Of a stretch of 64,000 nucleotides of DNA, positions 45,106 to 56,246 are shown one piece after another; position 1 is the stretch's first letter; the number at the start of each line of letters is the position of its first letter. The translations under genes and the position numbers were made by a program. The notes beneath the pieces were generated by a model. It had not been told where the DNA came from. It did not search any database and saw only the letters and a program-made list of their open reading frames with translations. This DNA comes from Deroplatys truncata (Eukaryota > Arthropoda > Insecta > Mantodea > Mantidae), in assembly GCA_030765065.1 (NCBI GenBank), contig CM060979.1:110348350-110412349 (forward strand), written 5' to 3'.

Positions 45106-47035
45106 ATTACTGTTCCTACTACTGACACAACTGCTACTACTACTTGCTCTGCGACTACCGTTACTGTTCCTATTGCTGTTTATACTCCCAATACTGCTGC
45201 TTCTACTGTCACAATTGTGGCTACTACATTGTTCTACGACTATTACTACTGCTGCTACTGCTGCCACAACTGCGGCTACTACTTGCTCTACGACTATTAC
45301 AAGTGCTACCACTGCTGCCACGACTGCGGTTATTACTTGTTCTACGACTACCATTTCTGTTCCTATTGTTGTTTATACTCCCACTACTGCTGCTTCTACT
45401 GTCACAACTGTGGTTACTACTTGTTCTACGACTATTACTACTGCTGCTATTGCTGCCACACTGCGGCTATTACTTGCTCTACGACTATTACTACTGCTAC
45501 CACTGCTGCCACAACTCCGGTTACTACTTGTTCTACGACTACCATTACTGTTCCCACAACTGTTTATACTCCCACTACTGCTGCTTCTACTGTCACAACT
45601 GTGGCTACTACTTGTTCTACGACTAGTACCACTGCTGCTACAACTGCGGCTACTACTTGCTCTACGACTATTACAACTGCTACCACTGCTGCCACAACTG
45701 CGGCTACTACTTTTTCTACGACTACCATTACTGTTCCTATTGCTGTTTATACTCCCACTATTGCTGCTTCTACTGTCGAGACTGCGGCTACTACTTGCTC
45801 TACGACTATTACTACTGATGCTGCTGCTGCCACAACTGCGGCTAATACTTGTTCTACGACTATTACTACTGCTGCTACCACTGTTGCCACAACTGCGACT
45901 ACTACTTGTTCTACGACTATTACTACTGCGGCTACTACTTGTTCTACGACTATTACTACCTACAGCTGCCACAACTGCGGATACTACTTGCTCTATGATT
46001 ATTACTACTGCTGCTACAGGTGCCACAACTGCGGCTACTATTTGCTCTACAACTATTACTACCGCAACTGCTGCTGCCACAACTGCGGCTACTACTTGCT
46101 CTACAACTATTACTACTGTTGCCACAACTGCGGCTACTACTTGCTCTACAACTATTATTACCACAACTACTGCTGTCACACTGCGGCTACTACTTGCTCA
46201 ACGACTATTACTACCGCAACTGCTGCTGCCACAACTGCGGCTACTACTTGCTCTACAACTACTACTACTACTACTGCTGCCACAACTGCGGCTACTACTT
46301 GCTCTACAACTATTACTACCGCAACTACTGCTGTCACAACTGCGGCTACTACTTGCTCAACGACTATTACTACTGCTGCTACTGCTGCCACAACTGCGGC
46401 TACTACTTGCTCAACGACTATTACTACTGCTGCTACTGCTGCCACAACTGCGGCTACTACTTGCTCAACGACTATTACTACTGCTACTACTGCTGCCACA
46501 ACTGCGGCTACTACTTGCTCAACGACTATTACTACTGCTGCCACAACTGCGGCTACTACTTGCTCAACGACTATTACTAATGCTGCTACTGCTGCCACAA
46601 CTGCGGCTACTACTTGCTCAACGACTATTACTAATGCTGCCACAACTGCGCATACTACTTGCTCTACGTCTATTACAACCGCTAATACTGCTGCAACTAC
46701 TTGCTCTACGACTATTATTATTACCTCTACTGCTGCACCTACTGCTATTACTACTGTCACTACTGCTGCTACTACTGCTGCTCCCACTGTTGTTACTACT
46801 GCCACTACTGCTGCTACTACTTCTGTTACTACTGTCACTAGTGCTGCTCCTATTCCTCTACGACTAGTATTATTGATGCTACTACTTGACCTACGACTAT
46901 TACTACTGCTACTACTGCTACTTGCTCTTATTACTAATTACCACTTGCTCTACTGCTATTATTACGGCTACTACTTGCTCTACGACTATTACTACTGCTA
47001 CTACTACCTCCGGTACGGCTGTTATTAAATTCTAC
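45106..47035 (+). repeat. ACT-type triplet array 1 with 54 bp minisatellite and about 190 bp higher-order units
   Basis: Degenerate triplets (ACT, GCT, ACA, ATT). The first part repeats a higher-order block of 183-193 bases from 45153, 45346, 45537 and 45720 (GACTACC...TACTGTTCC...TATACTCCC). From about 46200, a 54 base unit GCCACAACTGCGGCTACTAC... starts at 46387, 46441, 46495, 46540 and 46594, one unit being 45 bases. All unit sizes there are multiples of three and lack stops, which leaves long open frames on both strands (up to 729 codons). I treat these as by-products: the sequence is pure repeat, and the frame starts inside the SINE tail. Confidence 0.93.
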
Positions 47036-47543
47036 TACTACTGTTAATTGTTGAATCTTCTGGTCAAAACCTGAACCAGGAAATAAACCTGGCGATGTTT
47101 ACACCGCAGTCATAATTTCACCTCTGGAAATATCCGCTTAGTCCTTAGTTTTACTATAGCTGTTTCACCTCACCTTGGGTGCCATTCATTAATAATTTGA
47201 TCTCTATCTCTTCTTTATCTTCAATAGAATTATATGCATTTGAGGCACTAATAAGCTGTCTTTCTTTCACAAATAAATCTACTGAAATGACCCCTGCTAT
47301 TACTTGTAGTGCCCTATTTGAAACTGCTATATAAGCACAAATCATTCTCAGTAATACTTTCCGTTGCACTCCCCCCAACTTTTTTGCATATTTTTTTTCT
47401 TTAGACCTGTATATCATATTGGTGCAGCATATAGCACAATCGAATAAACTACATCACATAATATCCGTTGTTTATTTGTTTGCGGTCCACCAATGTTTGG
47501 TATTATTCTAGCAGGTTGCGATGCTTTTTCTTCTGCCTATTTT

Positions 47544-48388
47544 TACTTTCTCTACTAGGTGTATTAAGTAGGGGAAGTATTGCATTCCGCCCTGAAAATT
47601 CGCTATCGAGATTTCACCGTAAATACATGTTTTGAGGCTTCTGAATAAAAAAAGGCATTTTTTAGAAAAAGGCCGTGTGTGTGTCTGTGTGTCTATGAAC
47701 AGCATAACTCAAAAACGAAAAGTCGGATAAATACCAAATTTGGTATTTAAGTTTAGTATCTTTCAAAGATACGACACAAGGATTTTCAAGGAAATTCCCC
47801 CACACCTAGACTACCCTTTTACATGGAATATTTTTCGAATATTTTGATTTTGTGAAAAATGGCTATAACGACTTGGATTGAAATATCATATGTTTAAGAT
47901 ACTTTCATGGCAAATGAAATATACATCTTGAAATTTATGGGAATGTCCTCAAAAGTCCTCTCCATTCTGAATGAATCTTGCATTACTGGTAAACCGTAAG
48001 AGATAGACAATATTTTACTGCACAAAAAAATGTGGATCACGTTAAAATACACAATTTATGTCATGTACATTTTTTTCTGGAGTGAACAATTTCCGAGATA
48101 TTTCTTGTTATATATTTCAATTTTCCAATATTTACACTTTTTCTCAAATGGGAATTCGTTATTCGTTTTTTTTTATGCTCTGAACATGCAGAGAAAGGAC
48201 TGCTCCACATAGCTACCAGCTCTTAAAATATTTGACTATCGCTTAAAGCCTACCATATTCCCCTTGCATCTACAAGAAAGTTAGCAATTCTGCAAATTTT
48301 TATATCGATTAACATGAAGTAGATGGAGAATAAGAGTTTGTAAAAATAGTTTTACAGGGGTAGATAAAATCATGTGATGTAACACAGA
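47544..48388 (-). mobile_element. TCTGATG element, complete (845 bp), inserted in the R1-like LINE
   Basis: Reverse copy from the 3' end TAGAGAAAGTA (47544) to TCTGTGTTACATCACATG (48388). LINE protein sequence continues on both sides (FGEQC before, AEEKA...NIGGP after), and the join is an A run. The microsatellite is short (47673-47692). Confidence 0.92.
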
Positions 48389-50009
48389 TTTTTGACACTG
48401 TTCTCCGAAAGTGGTATTTTCATCCATCATGATACCTAAGTATCTGATAGCCTTTTGTGGGACTATAATGGTTTCCCTCAGCGTAAAACAAATATTTAGA
48501 CGCTTTCTAGGGCCCTTCAGGATAGCCACTTCTGTTTTCTGTGGTGCCAACTCTAGCTTGTTATATGGCATCCACCTGTCAATACGTCTTAAAGATTCAT
48601 TGACTCTATATATCAATTCTTGTTCGTCTTCAACACTAAAAAACCAATGCTAGATCGTCCGCGAAGTCAATTTGTATTGCACCCTCTGTTAACTTCAGCT
48701 TACGAACTTCATCATATAGGATATTCCATAGGGTTGGTCCAAGAATGGATCCATGTGGAACTTCCATTGTTATTTCTATCTCCTCTTTATCAATCTTTAT
48801 TTTCCTTCCGTGAAAGTAGGATGTTAGCACATTTATTATACGTCGATCTATTACTTTGCCTAAGAGCATCCAATATTATGCTCCATGTAGCGGTGTTAAA
48901 CGCATTTTTCACGTCTAATGTAATTAATGCAGCCCATTTTCCTCTCGATTCATTTTTAATTCTAATTACAGCGTCAATGGCTTGTATTGTAAATTCCCGT
49001 TTGCGAAATCCATATTATTTATCGGATAATCCTCCATTTTCCATAATTTCCCTTTCTAATCTGATCTTTATTATTCCTTCGTAAAGCTTACTAAAAGTAT
49101 TCAATAGGCAGAATGGTCTATATGCTGACGACTCTAACGGTGATTTACCTCCTTTCAATAAGGAAATAACCATGGCCATTTTCCATATATTTGCTTCAGT
49201 AACAAACTGTTTAACATCCCTAAAATCCAATTTGGTGCTATTTTAATAGCAGTTTTAACTACTACCGGGTTTGTAACGTATATTCCAGGTGCTTTTTCTG
49301 TATTTAGTTTACTTAATGCCTCATTTAGCTCCTCTACAGAGAAGAACTCTGCATTCATGCTCCTGAATCGTAAAACGAATTTATTTCCCTAAAAGGGAAG
49401 AGCATCTTTGCTATCTCCTTTTTTCCTAGCGGTACTCAAGTCTACAGGCGTTTTATTTGTCAATCGCCCAATGACTGTTTTATATCAGCACCCATATATC
49501 ATGCTCTAACTCGCCACATATATTTTGCCAACTCTTATATTTAGACTGGTATATGAATCTACTTAGCTCATTCCTACTTCGCTTGTATTCTTTCCTTGCT
49601 TCTACCGTTTCTTCAGTACCTGGATTTCTTCTACGGGTCTAGTCATAATTCTGTGCTTCTGTATACATTTACCCCTTTTATCATCTATTTCGCTGTTCTA
49701 CCAATATGGTACTCGACTTTTGTTTGCTCTTGATCTCTTTATCTCACTCACTGCACCTCCTTCTTGCAGAACCTTAGTCAGATATTCTGGAGTTCTGTCT
49801 TCTACATTAATATCAACTCCTTTTAACTCCCATTCAAGTATGATTTTAAACACCTCCCAGCAGTATTATATTTTCCTTTTTTCCATGTTTATCTCTTTGC
49901 GATATCTTGTCCCCTTTATTTCGAAATAACTGAACTGATCGCTAAGAGATTCCTCCTCTAATACCTGCCAGTCCACAATTTTTGGTTCTATTTTCTTCGA
50001 TGAGTATGT

Positions 50010-50010
<1 letters not shown>

Positions 50011-50045
<35 letters not shown>
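50011..50045. repeat. (AT)n microsatellite within the LINE
   Basis: Pure AT run in the decayed LINE. Confidence 0.95.
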
Positions 50046-50047
<2 letters not shown>

Positions 50048-51448
50048 AAACTCACAAGTATCGAAGGATGGTACATTCTTCACCATAGCGTATTATGCAC
50101 TACCAAATCTAATGTTGCCATCTACTCCGTCCAATATTAGCCGCTGCAATGTATTACCGGGGATACCCGTTGTGGTGATTTAATATTTATATTACCCAGA
50201 AGAATACATTTACCTTCTGTACTTTTACTGTCTTGTATTAAACAGTGCATATCAGTCTTATATAAATCCAGTAGAATATCTGGTGAACTATAGAAAAATA
50301 AATGGCAATCCTTCAGGTATACGCATATGCATCCTTCTTCTGCTCTGAACATTAACAAATGAGTTTCTCATTCATAAAATACACAGATACATAATATCTC
50401 TAAAATTTTATCTCCTTAAATTAGCCGGAATTATACGTATTCTTTGTGCATGCATCTTGTATGTTATAATTTTCTCGCTCTGACGTTCAGTACCAACTTT
50501 CTGAGAGTCGGACATTTCATTTGGTCAAACGTATGTCCATCGTTTTGGCATTTAATAAAGAACGGATTGTTTGTACAATCTTTAGCATGATGGCATTGCC
50601 CTCCACAGTTAAGGCAATCCTATTTTCTATTATCTTCTTTCTTGCATTGATAGGACCTATGTCCTAAGTCAAGGTACTTGTAACTCTTGATATACTGACC
50701 CTCTCTCGTAGATGTAGTCTGTCCACCCTATCCTATCCCCCCTTTCCTTTTCTTTATCATGTGCCTAAAGAGTTTCTTGGGTACAACTATAGATGCATTT
50801 AAATTTCCAAATCTACCAGGTCTAAGAGCATTTATGATTATTTCAGTGGCTTCTACTCACTCTCATTACCTATTGTGGCCTTCAACACTTTCTTGTTAAT
50901 AGTCGGGTCCATCCCATATTCAAGATAGTAGCTTCCATTCTTCTTGTGTTCACTTCCAGTTCTTTAATGTTCCTTTTCCTTTGAATCTCCTGTTCCAGGG
51001 CGTTGGCTTTACCTTGCCCTTTCACAGTAAGCACCAAATCTTCCTTACAACTTTTCTTTATATTCTTTATTTCCACAATTTTCTTATATCAACTTTTTTC
51101 TTCAAAGTTTTTGGTATGTCTGCGAACCTTTTCCCATTTGCTTTGATTCTAACCATTTCCTGAGGTTCTTCAATATTTTCTTTTAATCGATTTCTTTTGA
51201 TACCCATCTGTATTAATAGGTGTTCTCTGTCCATTTGTCGGCAACATATATCCGACTTTCGTACCGCTCTTTCGGAATGCCCGCTTTGGGAGTTTCCTAG
51301 TATAATCCCTATCTAGTCCGCTAGCTGTAGCAAATGTTATATATTTTCTTCCATGTTCCTCTGCTAGGATGTTTCCATTGCTGCAAGATTGTAAACAGCT
51401 GTTCCATATCGTTTATGCCTTTTGGATCCACTAACCAGGGTATCAGGC

Positions 51449-51485
<37 letters not shown>

Positions 51486-51488
<3 letters not shown>

Positions 51489-52764
51489 TCTTTCAACAAG
51501 AGTGTCCTATCTTTCAACTTAAATAAAACACGTTCTATAAATGATAGAGGTTTATTTTTTGGAAACATAATTAATGGCATTACGCGTGGAAGAGAACATC
51601 AGTTAAGTGATTGCCGCGACTTCGTTGGGTTGCGCGTATATGGTTGACCCAATTTTCAACGACAGAAGAATGTACATTAGGTCCAACTTCACGAATAACA
51701 CGCGTGATGTTATTCATAAGATCATGTACTGTTTCTGGCTTGTTGACATAAACTCGAGATTTAACATAATCCCACAAGAAGTAATCCAACGGAGTTAAAT
51801 CACATGACCTCGGGGGCCAGTTAGCATCACCACCACGGGAAATGCTGAAACCTCTGAACTTCTCCTTCAAAAGATCGATTGTTTCGAGAGCAATATGACA
51901 TGTAGCACCATCTTGCTGGAACCAGATGTTTCCGAGATCCATACCATCCAATTGAGGACAAAAATAGTTCCTTATAAGAGTCCGGTATCTTTCTCCATTG
52001 ACAGTTAGGGCTTCTCCACCTTCATCTTGGAAAAAATATGAACCAATGATTCCACCATACCAAAATCCACACCACACAGTAACCTTTTGGGGATGAAGTG
52101 GTCATTCTTGAATCTGTATTGGATTGTGATTGTTCCAATAGCGGCAATTTTGTTTGTTAACACAACCATCCAAAAGTGGGCTTCGTCGCTGAAGATGATT
52201 TTTCGACAAAAATCCGGGTCAGCTTCCAATTGCTCCATAGACCACTCAGCGAATACACGGCGCAACCTATGGTCGTTGGGCTTTAGTTCTTGAGTTAATA
52301 CCATTTTGTAAGCGTGAAACTTCAAGTCTAGATGCAGAATTCGCCAAGTTGTCGGCGAAAGCCCCAATTCTTGCGCTCGATGAGCAATTGATTTGTTTCC
52401 GTTCTCGCGTACACTCTCACGAACGGCGCCTATGTTTTCCTTGGAGCGCTTACGTCGATTACGTACAGGCGTTCTGTGATTGCTGACAAAACCACTTCTT
52501 TCAAATTTATCGATCAAACGCCGAATCGTTCTCTCGCAGGGACGATTATGCACACCGTAAACTTCACGCAATACACGGAAGATTTGGCGAACAGATGATC
52601 CATTTTGATAATACATTTTCACAATTTCTACGCATTGCTGAATGCTGTAACGTTCCATGACTATTTGTCAATAACAACTGTAACCACATGAAAAACAATG
52701 ACTGCTGTAACTCAATAACAACGGCAGCTATCACGTGTTAAAGATAGGACACTCTTGTTGAAAG

Positions 52765-52768
<4 letters not shown>
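51486..52768 (-). mobile_element. DD41D mariner (rosa/VISITOR-like), 1283 bp, inserted in a (TA)n repeat
   Basis: TIRs GGTCTTTCAACAAGAGTGTC followed by CTATCTTT are identical for 28 bases at both ends (51487 onward; complement ending 52767). TA dinucleotides flank it (51484-51485, 52769-52770). The target was an AT microsatellite, now split into 51450-51485 and 52769-52796. The perfect TIRs suggest it is the youngest DNA transposon in the window. Confidence 0.95.
51580..52658 (-). pseudogene. DD41D mariner transposase, one frameshift and one stop
   Basis: From the ATG at 52658: MERYSIQQCVEIVKMYYQNG, helix-turn-helix (CERTIRRLIDKFERSG, NRRKRSKENI), LGLSPTTWRILHLDL, and the first catalytic Asp in FSDEAHFW (about 52180). 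Just after it a frameshift occurs, and in the shifted frame a TGA lies before PLHPQKVTVWCGFWYGGIIG. The second Asp is in WFQQDGATCH and the third in RSCDLTPLDYFLWDYVK, with 41 residues between. It ends in LTDVLFHA at 51580. All three catalytic residues survive; only two lesions break about 350 codons. Confidence 0.93.
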
Positions 52769-52806
<38 letters not shown>

Positions 52807-53804
52807 ACCTTGTCCACATCCAACGTCTCTGCTACTAGGTCTACAACTCTGTTAGGCTTCCTTAAACTTCCTTACTATCCCTTGCCGCCCTTGGTCATCT
52901 ATATTTACTACAATTGCAATACACCCTTCTTTTGTTATAATTGGGTAATTCAAAAATACTTTCCGGCCACTCCTTATCTACTAATGCGGCAAATACTTCG
53001 AAGCTTTAGCATTCAACATAGTCTCTTTTAGTTCCATTTCCCCTTTCATATCCACTTGTGTTCCTATTTCTTTCTGGTCTCCAGTGCTAAATAAGTCTTC
53101 CTCACAGACTTGTACCGCCAGTCATCTGACTTTTCTGGGATACATTTCCCTTTCATTAATACGACTTAGCACAGTCTCAGTCATTTGCTCCATGTCCTCG
53201 ATTCCCTTAGTACATATTTGTAGTATTCTTTATCACGGTCATTAACTCTTTACTACATTTACTCATTTTATTCAACAATAGACGTATCACTCTAACACCG
53301 TCTGTATCCCATAACTCCCTATCCTTTTTCCTGCCCATCAGCATATCACCCTTGCAGTTTTCTCCTCCTGCCTAGTTAAGCCATAATCCTCTTTACTTCT
53401 CCTATCCTTCTCAGGTGTATCCTCTCTTTTCCTTATATGGTCCCTTTCATCTTTCCATTCCCTTGTCCGGGGTTACTCAGATTCTCAGGGTCCCTATTTT
53501 TCCTTCTTACAGAACAAATAGCTGTAGAATCCCTTCTTAGTAGAGGGTTTACTTGAAAGATTACATCCCTCCTTGTAACCGGTGGCGATCGAAGGGGTCT
53601 ATTTTTTCTTCTAAACATAATGACTTTCTTTCTGACATTTCCTTTTGACTTACTTGCCTTCCAGTGACATTTTCCTGCGTTCCGGCCTGGTTCCCCAGCG
53701 AGAATGCTGGGCAGTCGCTTGCTGACAATCGGGCTGGTCCTGCTCGCCCACCCACACCCCCGACCGGAACTTGGGGTCCCGACCTCCTACTCGTTAACCA
53801 TTCC

Positions 53805-54523
53805 CATCACATCTTCACGATGCTATACTTCCTCTACGATTATTACTACTGATACTACTGTTAATATTTACCCTGCCAAAGCTAATATTACTGCTATAAC
53901 TTGGACTACGTCTATTACTACCACTGCTACTACTTGCACTAAGACTATTACTACTGATAGTACTGCTAATATTACTGCAACAACTTGCTCTACCACTATT
54001 ACTACTGCTGAACTAGAGCGACTATTTGCTCTACGACTGTTACTAATGCTACTACTGCTAATATTACTGCGACAACTTGCTCTACCACTATTACTACTGC
54101 TGCTACTACTGCTAATATTTGCTCTACGTCTATTACTACTGCTACTACTTGCTCTACTTGCTGCCACTGCTAATATTTACACTACAACTATTACTACGCC
54201 TACTACTTGCTCTAGGGCTATTACTTCTGCTACTACTGTTTCTACAACTATTATTACTGCTGCTACTTGCTGTACCACTATTACTAATGCTGCTACTGCT
54301 GCTACAACTGCCATTACTTGCTCTTCGACTATTATTACTGCTACTACTACCAACTCTACAACCTTTACTATTGATACTAATTGCGCTACGACTATTACTA
54401 CTGTTACTACTGATAATATTACGGATACTACTTGTATTACTTGCTCTACCACTATTATTACTGCTGCTACTGCTGTTACTACTGGTACAACTTGCTCTAC
54501 GACTATTACTATTCTACTGCATC
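53805..54523 (+). repeat. ACT-type triplet array 2
   Basis: Degenerate triplets with recurring TGCTCTACSACTATTACTAC words, looser than array 1 and without a clear minisatellite. It begins after ACATCTTCAC, a word also found just before array 1 (45095-45104). Confidence 0.9.
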
Positions 54524-54531
54524 CTCTACAC

Positions 54532-54686
54532 CAAGGGTGGCGAAAACGACTTCCTTCCGCGAGTCACCAAATATGCAAAACGTACTGCATCACTCAGCAG
54601 CATGTGAAAAACAAAGGGACGGTTGCAGAGAGGGAACGGCGCCTGCGAATCAAAATAGCTCGCGAGTCACGTTTTCGTCACCTCTG
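54532..54686. mobile_element. hAT-type MITE, 155 bp, with perfect 8 bp target duplication
   Basis: Flanked by CTCTACAC at 54524-54531 and 54687-54694. Ends CAAGGGTGGCGAAAACG and, as complement, CAGAGGTGACGAAAACG: 14 of 17 bases agree, hAT style. The interior is GC-richer than the array and non-coding. Confidence 0.9.
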
Positions 54687-54694
54687 CTCTACAC

Positions 54695-54908
54695 TATTAA
54701 TACTGTTATTACTGCTAATGCTACTGCTACTACTGTTGTTACTAGCTACTACTGCTTTTACCACCGCTACTACTTCCTCTACAGCCATTACTACCGCTGC
54801 TACTACTGCTAATGTTTACACTCCGACAATTACTACTGCTACTACTTGCTCTACGGCTTTTACTACTGCTGCTACCAATGTTGCAATAGCTACTACTTGC
54901 TCTAGGAC

Positions 54909-54954
<46 letters not shown>

Positions 54955-55028
54955 GTTGTTGTTATTACCGCTACTACCTGTTCATTGACTATTCTTCTAC
55001 TACTACTACTACGACTACTTTTACTACT
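54695..55028 (+). repeat. ACT-type triplet array 2, continued, with (ATT)n
   Basis: Continuation of the array after the MITE. It includes a pure ATT run at 54911-54953 and a short CTA run near 55000. Confidence 0.9.
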
Positions 55029-55030
55029 GT

Positions 55031-55202
55031 GCCGGCCCTCGTAGCCGTGGTTGCTCCGCCAAGCTGAGGGTCGCGGGTTCGAGTCCCGCCACGGGCATGG
55101 GTGTTTGTGTGTGTGTGTATGTGTGTTGCGGAAATAAGCGGTATGAAAACAGTAAAACACAGTAGCATAAACTGGGTACAACCAGGGAATTTTAAAAGAA
55201 AA
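55031..55202 (+). mobile_element. tRNA-derived SINE, family delta, copy 2
   Basis: GCCGGCCCTCGTAGCCGTGG at 55031, box B GGTTCGAGTCCCGCC at 55076, an internal GT run, then TTGCGGAAATAAGC, CACAGTAGCATAAACTGGG and an AAAAGAAAA tail. About 20 bases of the head are deleted relative to copy 1 (44806-45058). It sits directly against the end of array 2. Confidence 0.85.
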
Positions 55203-55935
55203 CTACTACTAACTCTACGACTATTATTACTGCTATTACTTGCTCTACAACTATTACTACTGCTGCTAGTAGATACTGTTACTACTACCACTTGCTCTTC
55301 GGCTATTACTATTGCTGCTAATACTACTAACTCTACGACTGTTACTACTGATATTACTTGCTCTACAACTATTACTACTGCTAATATTACGACTACTACT
55401 TCTCTAAGACTATTTAGTACTTGTATTACTTGCTCTAAGGGCATTACTATTACCGCTAATCGCTCTACCACTATTAGCACTGATTATACTGCCCTTACTA
55501 CAGCTAATACTTGCTCTAAGGGCATTACTATTACCGCTAATCGCTCTACCACTATTAGCACTGATTATACTGCCCTTACTACAACTACTACTTGCTCTAC
55601 GATTATTATTACTTCTGCTACTTGCTGTACCACTATTGCTAGTGCCGCTACTTGCTCTACCCCTGTTACTACTGCTGCTACTGTTGTAACTACTGTTACA
55701 ACTTGCTCTACGATTATTGCTACTCTACTGCTTCTTCTACAATATTACTATTTTATTACTGCTGTTACCACAGTTACAACTTGCTCTACGCCTATTACTA
55801 CTGCTGGTAGTGTTGCTACTAATGCAAATAGCTGCTCCACGAGCATTACTATCGCTGTTACTATTGCTAATGTTTACACCACGACTATTACTACCCCTAC
55901 TACTTACTCTACGACTATTACTATTTCTACAACTT
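55203..55935 (+). repeat. ACT-type triplet array 3 with an 81 bp direct duplication
   Basis: Triplet repeat as before. Two almost identical 81 base copies start at 55432 and 55513 (GCTCTAAGGGCATTACTATT...), showing recent local duplication. Confidence 0.9.
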
Positions 55936-56111
55936 GAAGACTATTATTACTGCTATCAAGGATAATAGAAGATGGACATTTTAAGCCGAGACTTTACAAT
56001 ATCTCAAAAACTAAGCGTTGTAGAATGAAATGTCTTGAATAAAAGATACTGGATATTATGGGGGAAAGGAAATGCCATTAGTCGTGTTTTATTTGGAGGA
56101 TGATGTGATGG
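55936..56111. other. Non-repeat spacer within the triplet cluster
   Basis: Unrecognised 176 bases between two array segments; no TIR found. Confidence 0.4.
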
Positions 56112-56246
56112 CTGCTACTTACTCTACTACTATTATTACTGCTACTACTGATGTAACTACTGCTACTACTTGCTCTACGACTATTGCTACTTCTTCTACT
56201 TGCCCTACCATTGTTACTACTGCGCTACTGCTGTTACTGTTGTTAT
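56112..56246 (+). repeat. ACT-type triplet array 4
   Basis: Short array segment, cut by the transposon that starts at 56249. Confidence 0.88.

Larger units (their letters stand above)
47070..50400 (-). pseudogene. R1-like ORF2: APE endonuclease and reverse transcriptase, broken
   Basis: Endonuclease: CICVYLKDCHLFFYSSPDIL and LGNINIKSPQRVSPVI at 50330-50150, matching the GD.N.KS..WG block with changes. RT thumb/finger: FFSVEELNEALSKLNTEKAP (49350) and SAYRPFCLLNTFSKLYE (49130). Catalytic part: IDKEEIEITMEVPHGSILGP and IQIDFADDLALVF (48760-48640), with FADD intact. C-terminal: RWMPYNKLELAPQKTEVAIL (48560), KAIRYLGIMMDENTTFGEQC (48450), then after the nested element IIPNIGGPQTNKQRIL and KVLLRMICAYIAVSNRALQV (47530-47290). 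Frames shift repeatedly. Confidence 0.88.
50400..53760 (-). pseudogene. R1-like ORF1 (gag), broken and split by a mariner
   Basis: N-terminal part near 53620: MFRRKNRPLRSPP and PLLRRDSTAI, basic. Central: KEDLVLTVKGQGKANALEQE and EVNTRRMEATILNM at 51060-50910, a conserved gag core of R1/Waldo-like elements. C-terminal zinc knuckles at 50680-50500: LGHRSYQCKK, CLNCGGQCHHAKDC and IKCQNDGHTFDQMKCP (CCHC type). A mariner lies at 51486-52768. Confidence 0.78.
47040..53790 (-). mobile_element. R1-like non-LTR retrotransposon, decayed, inserted in the triplet array
   Basis: Occupies the gap between triplet arrays 1 and 2 on the minus strand. Once the nested elements at 47544-48388 and 51486-52768 are removed, about 4.6 kb remain. 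The order from high to low coordinates is gag-like ORF1, APE endonuclease, reverse transcriptase, C-terminal domain, 3' end. No RNase H was seen, which fits the R1 clade. It carries many stops. A short low-complexity tail is not obvious at 47040. Confidence 0.85.

Noticed and set aside
44839..47028. Large apparent coding region (729 codons) and the 564-, 268- and 220-codon frames overlapping it
   Set aside because: All are readings of the same triplet array in different frames and strands; none has a domain, and the first starts within a SINE tail.
45106..47035. CRISPR-like array
   Set aside because: Units are contiguous and degenerate, with no unique spacers between identical repeats, and the genome is eukaryotic.
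53704..55044. 446-codon open frame
   Set aside because: Runs from the LINE 5' region through triplet array, MITE and ATT repeat; its parts have unrelated origins.
55101..55937. 278-codon open frame
   Set aside because: Begins in SINE delta and continues in triplet repeat.
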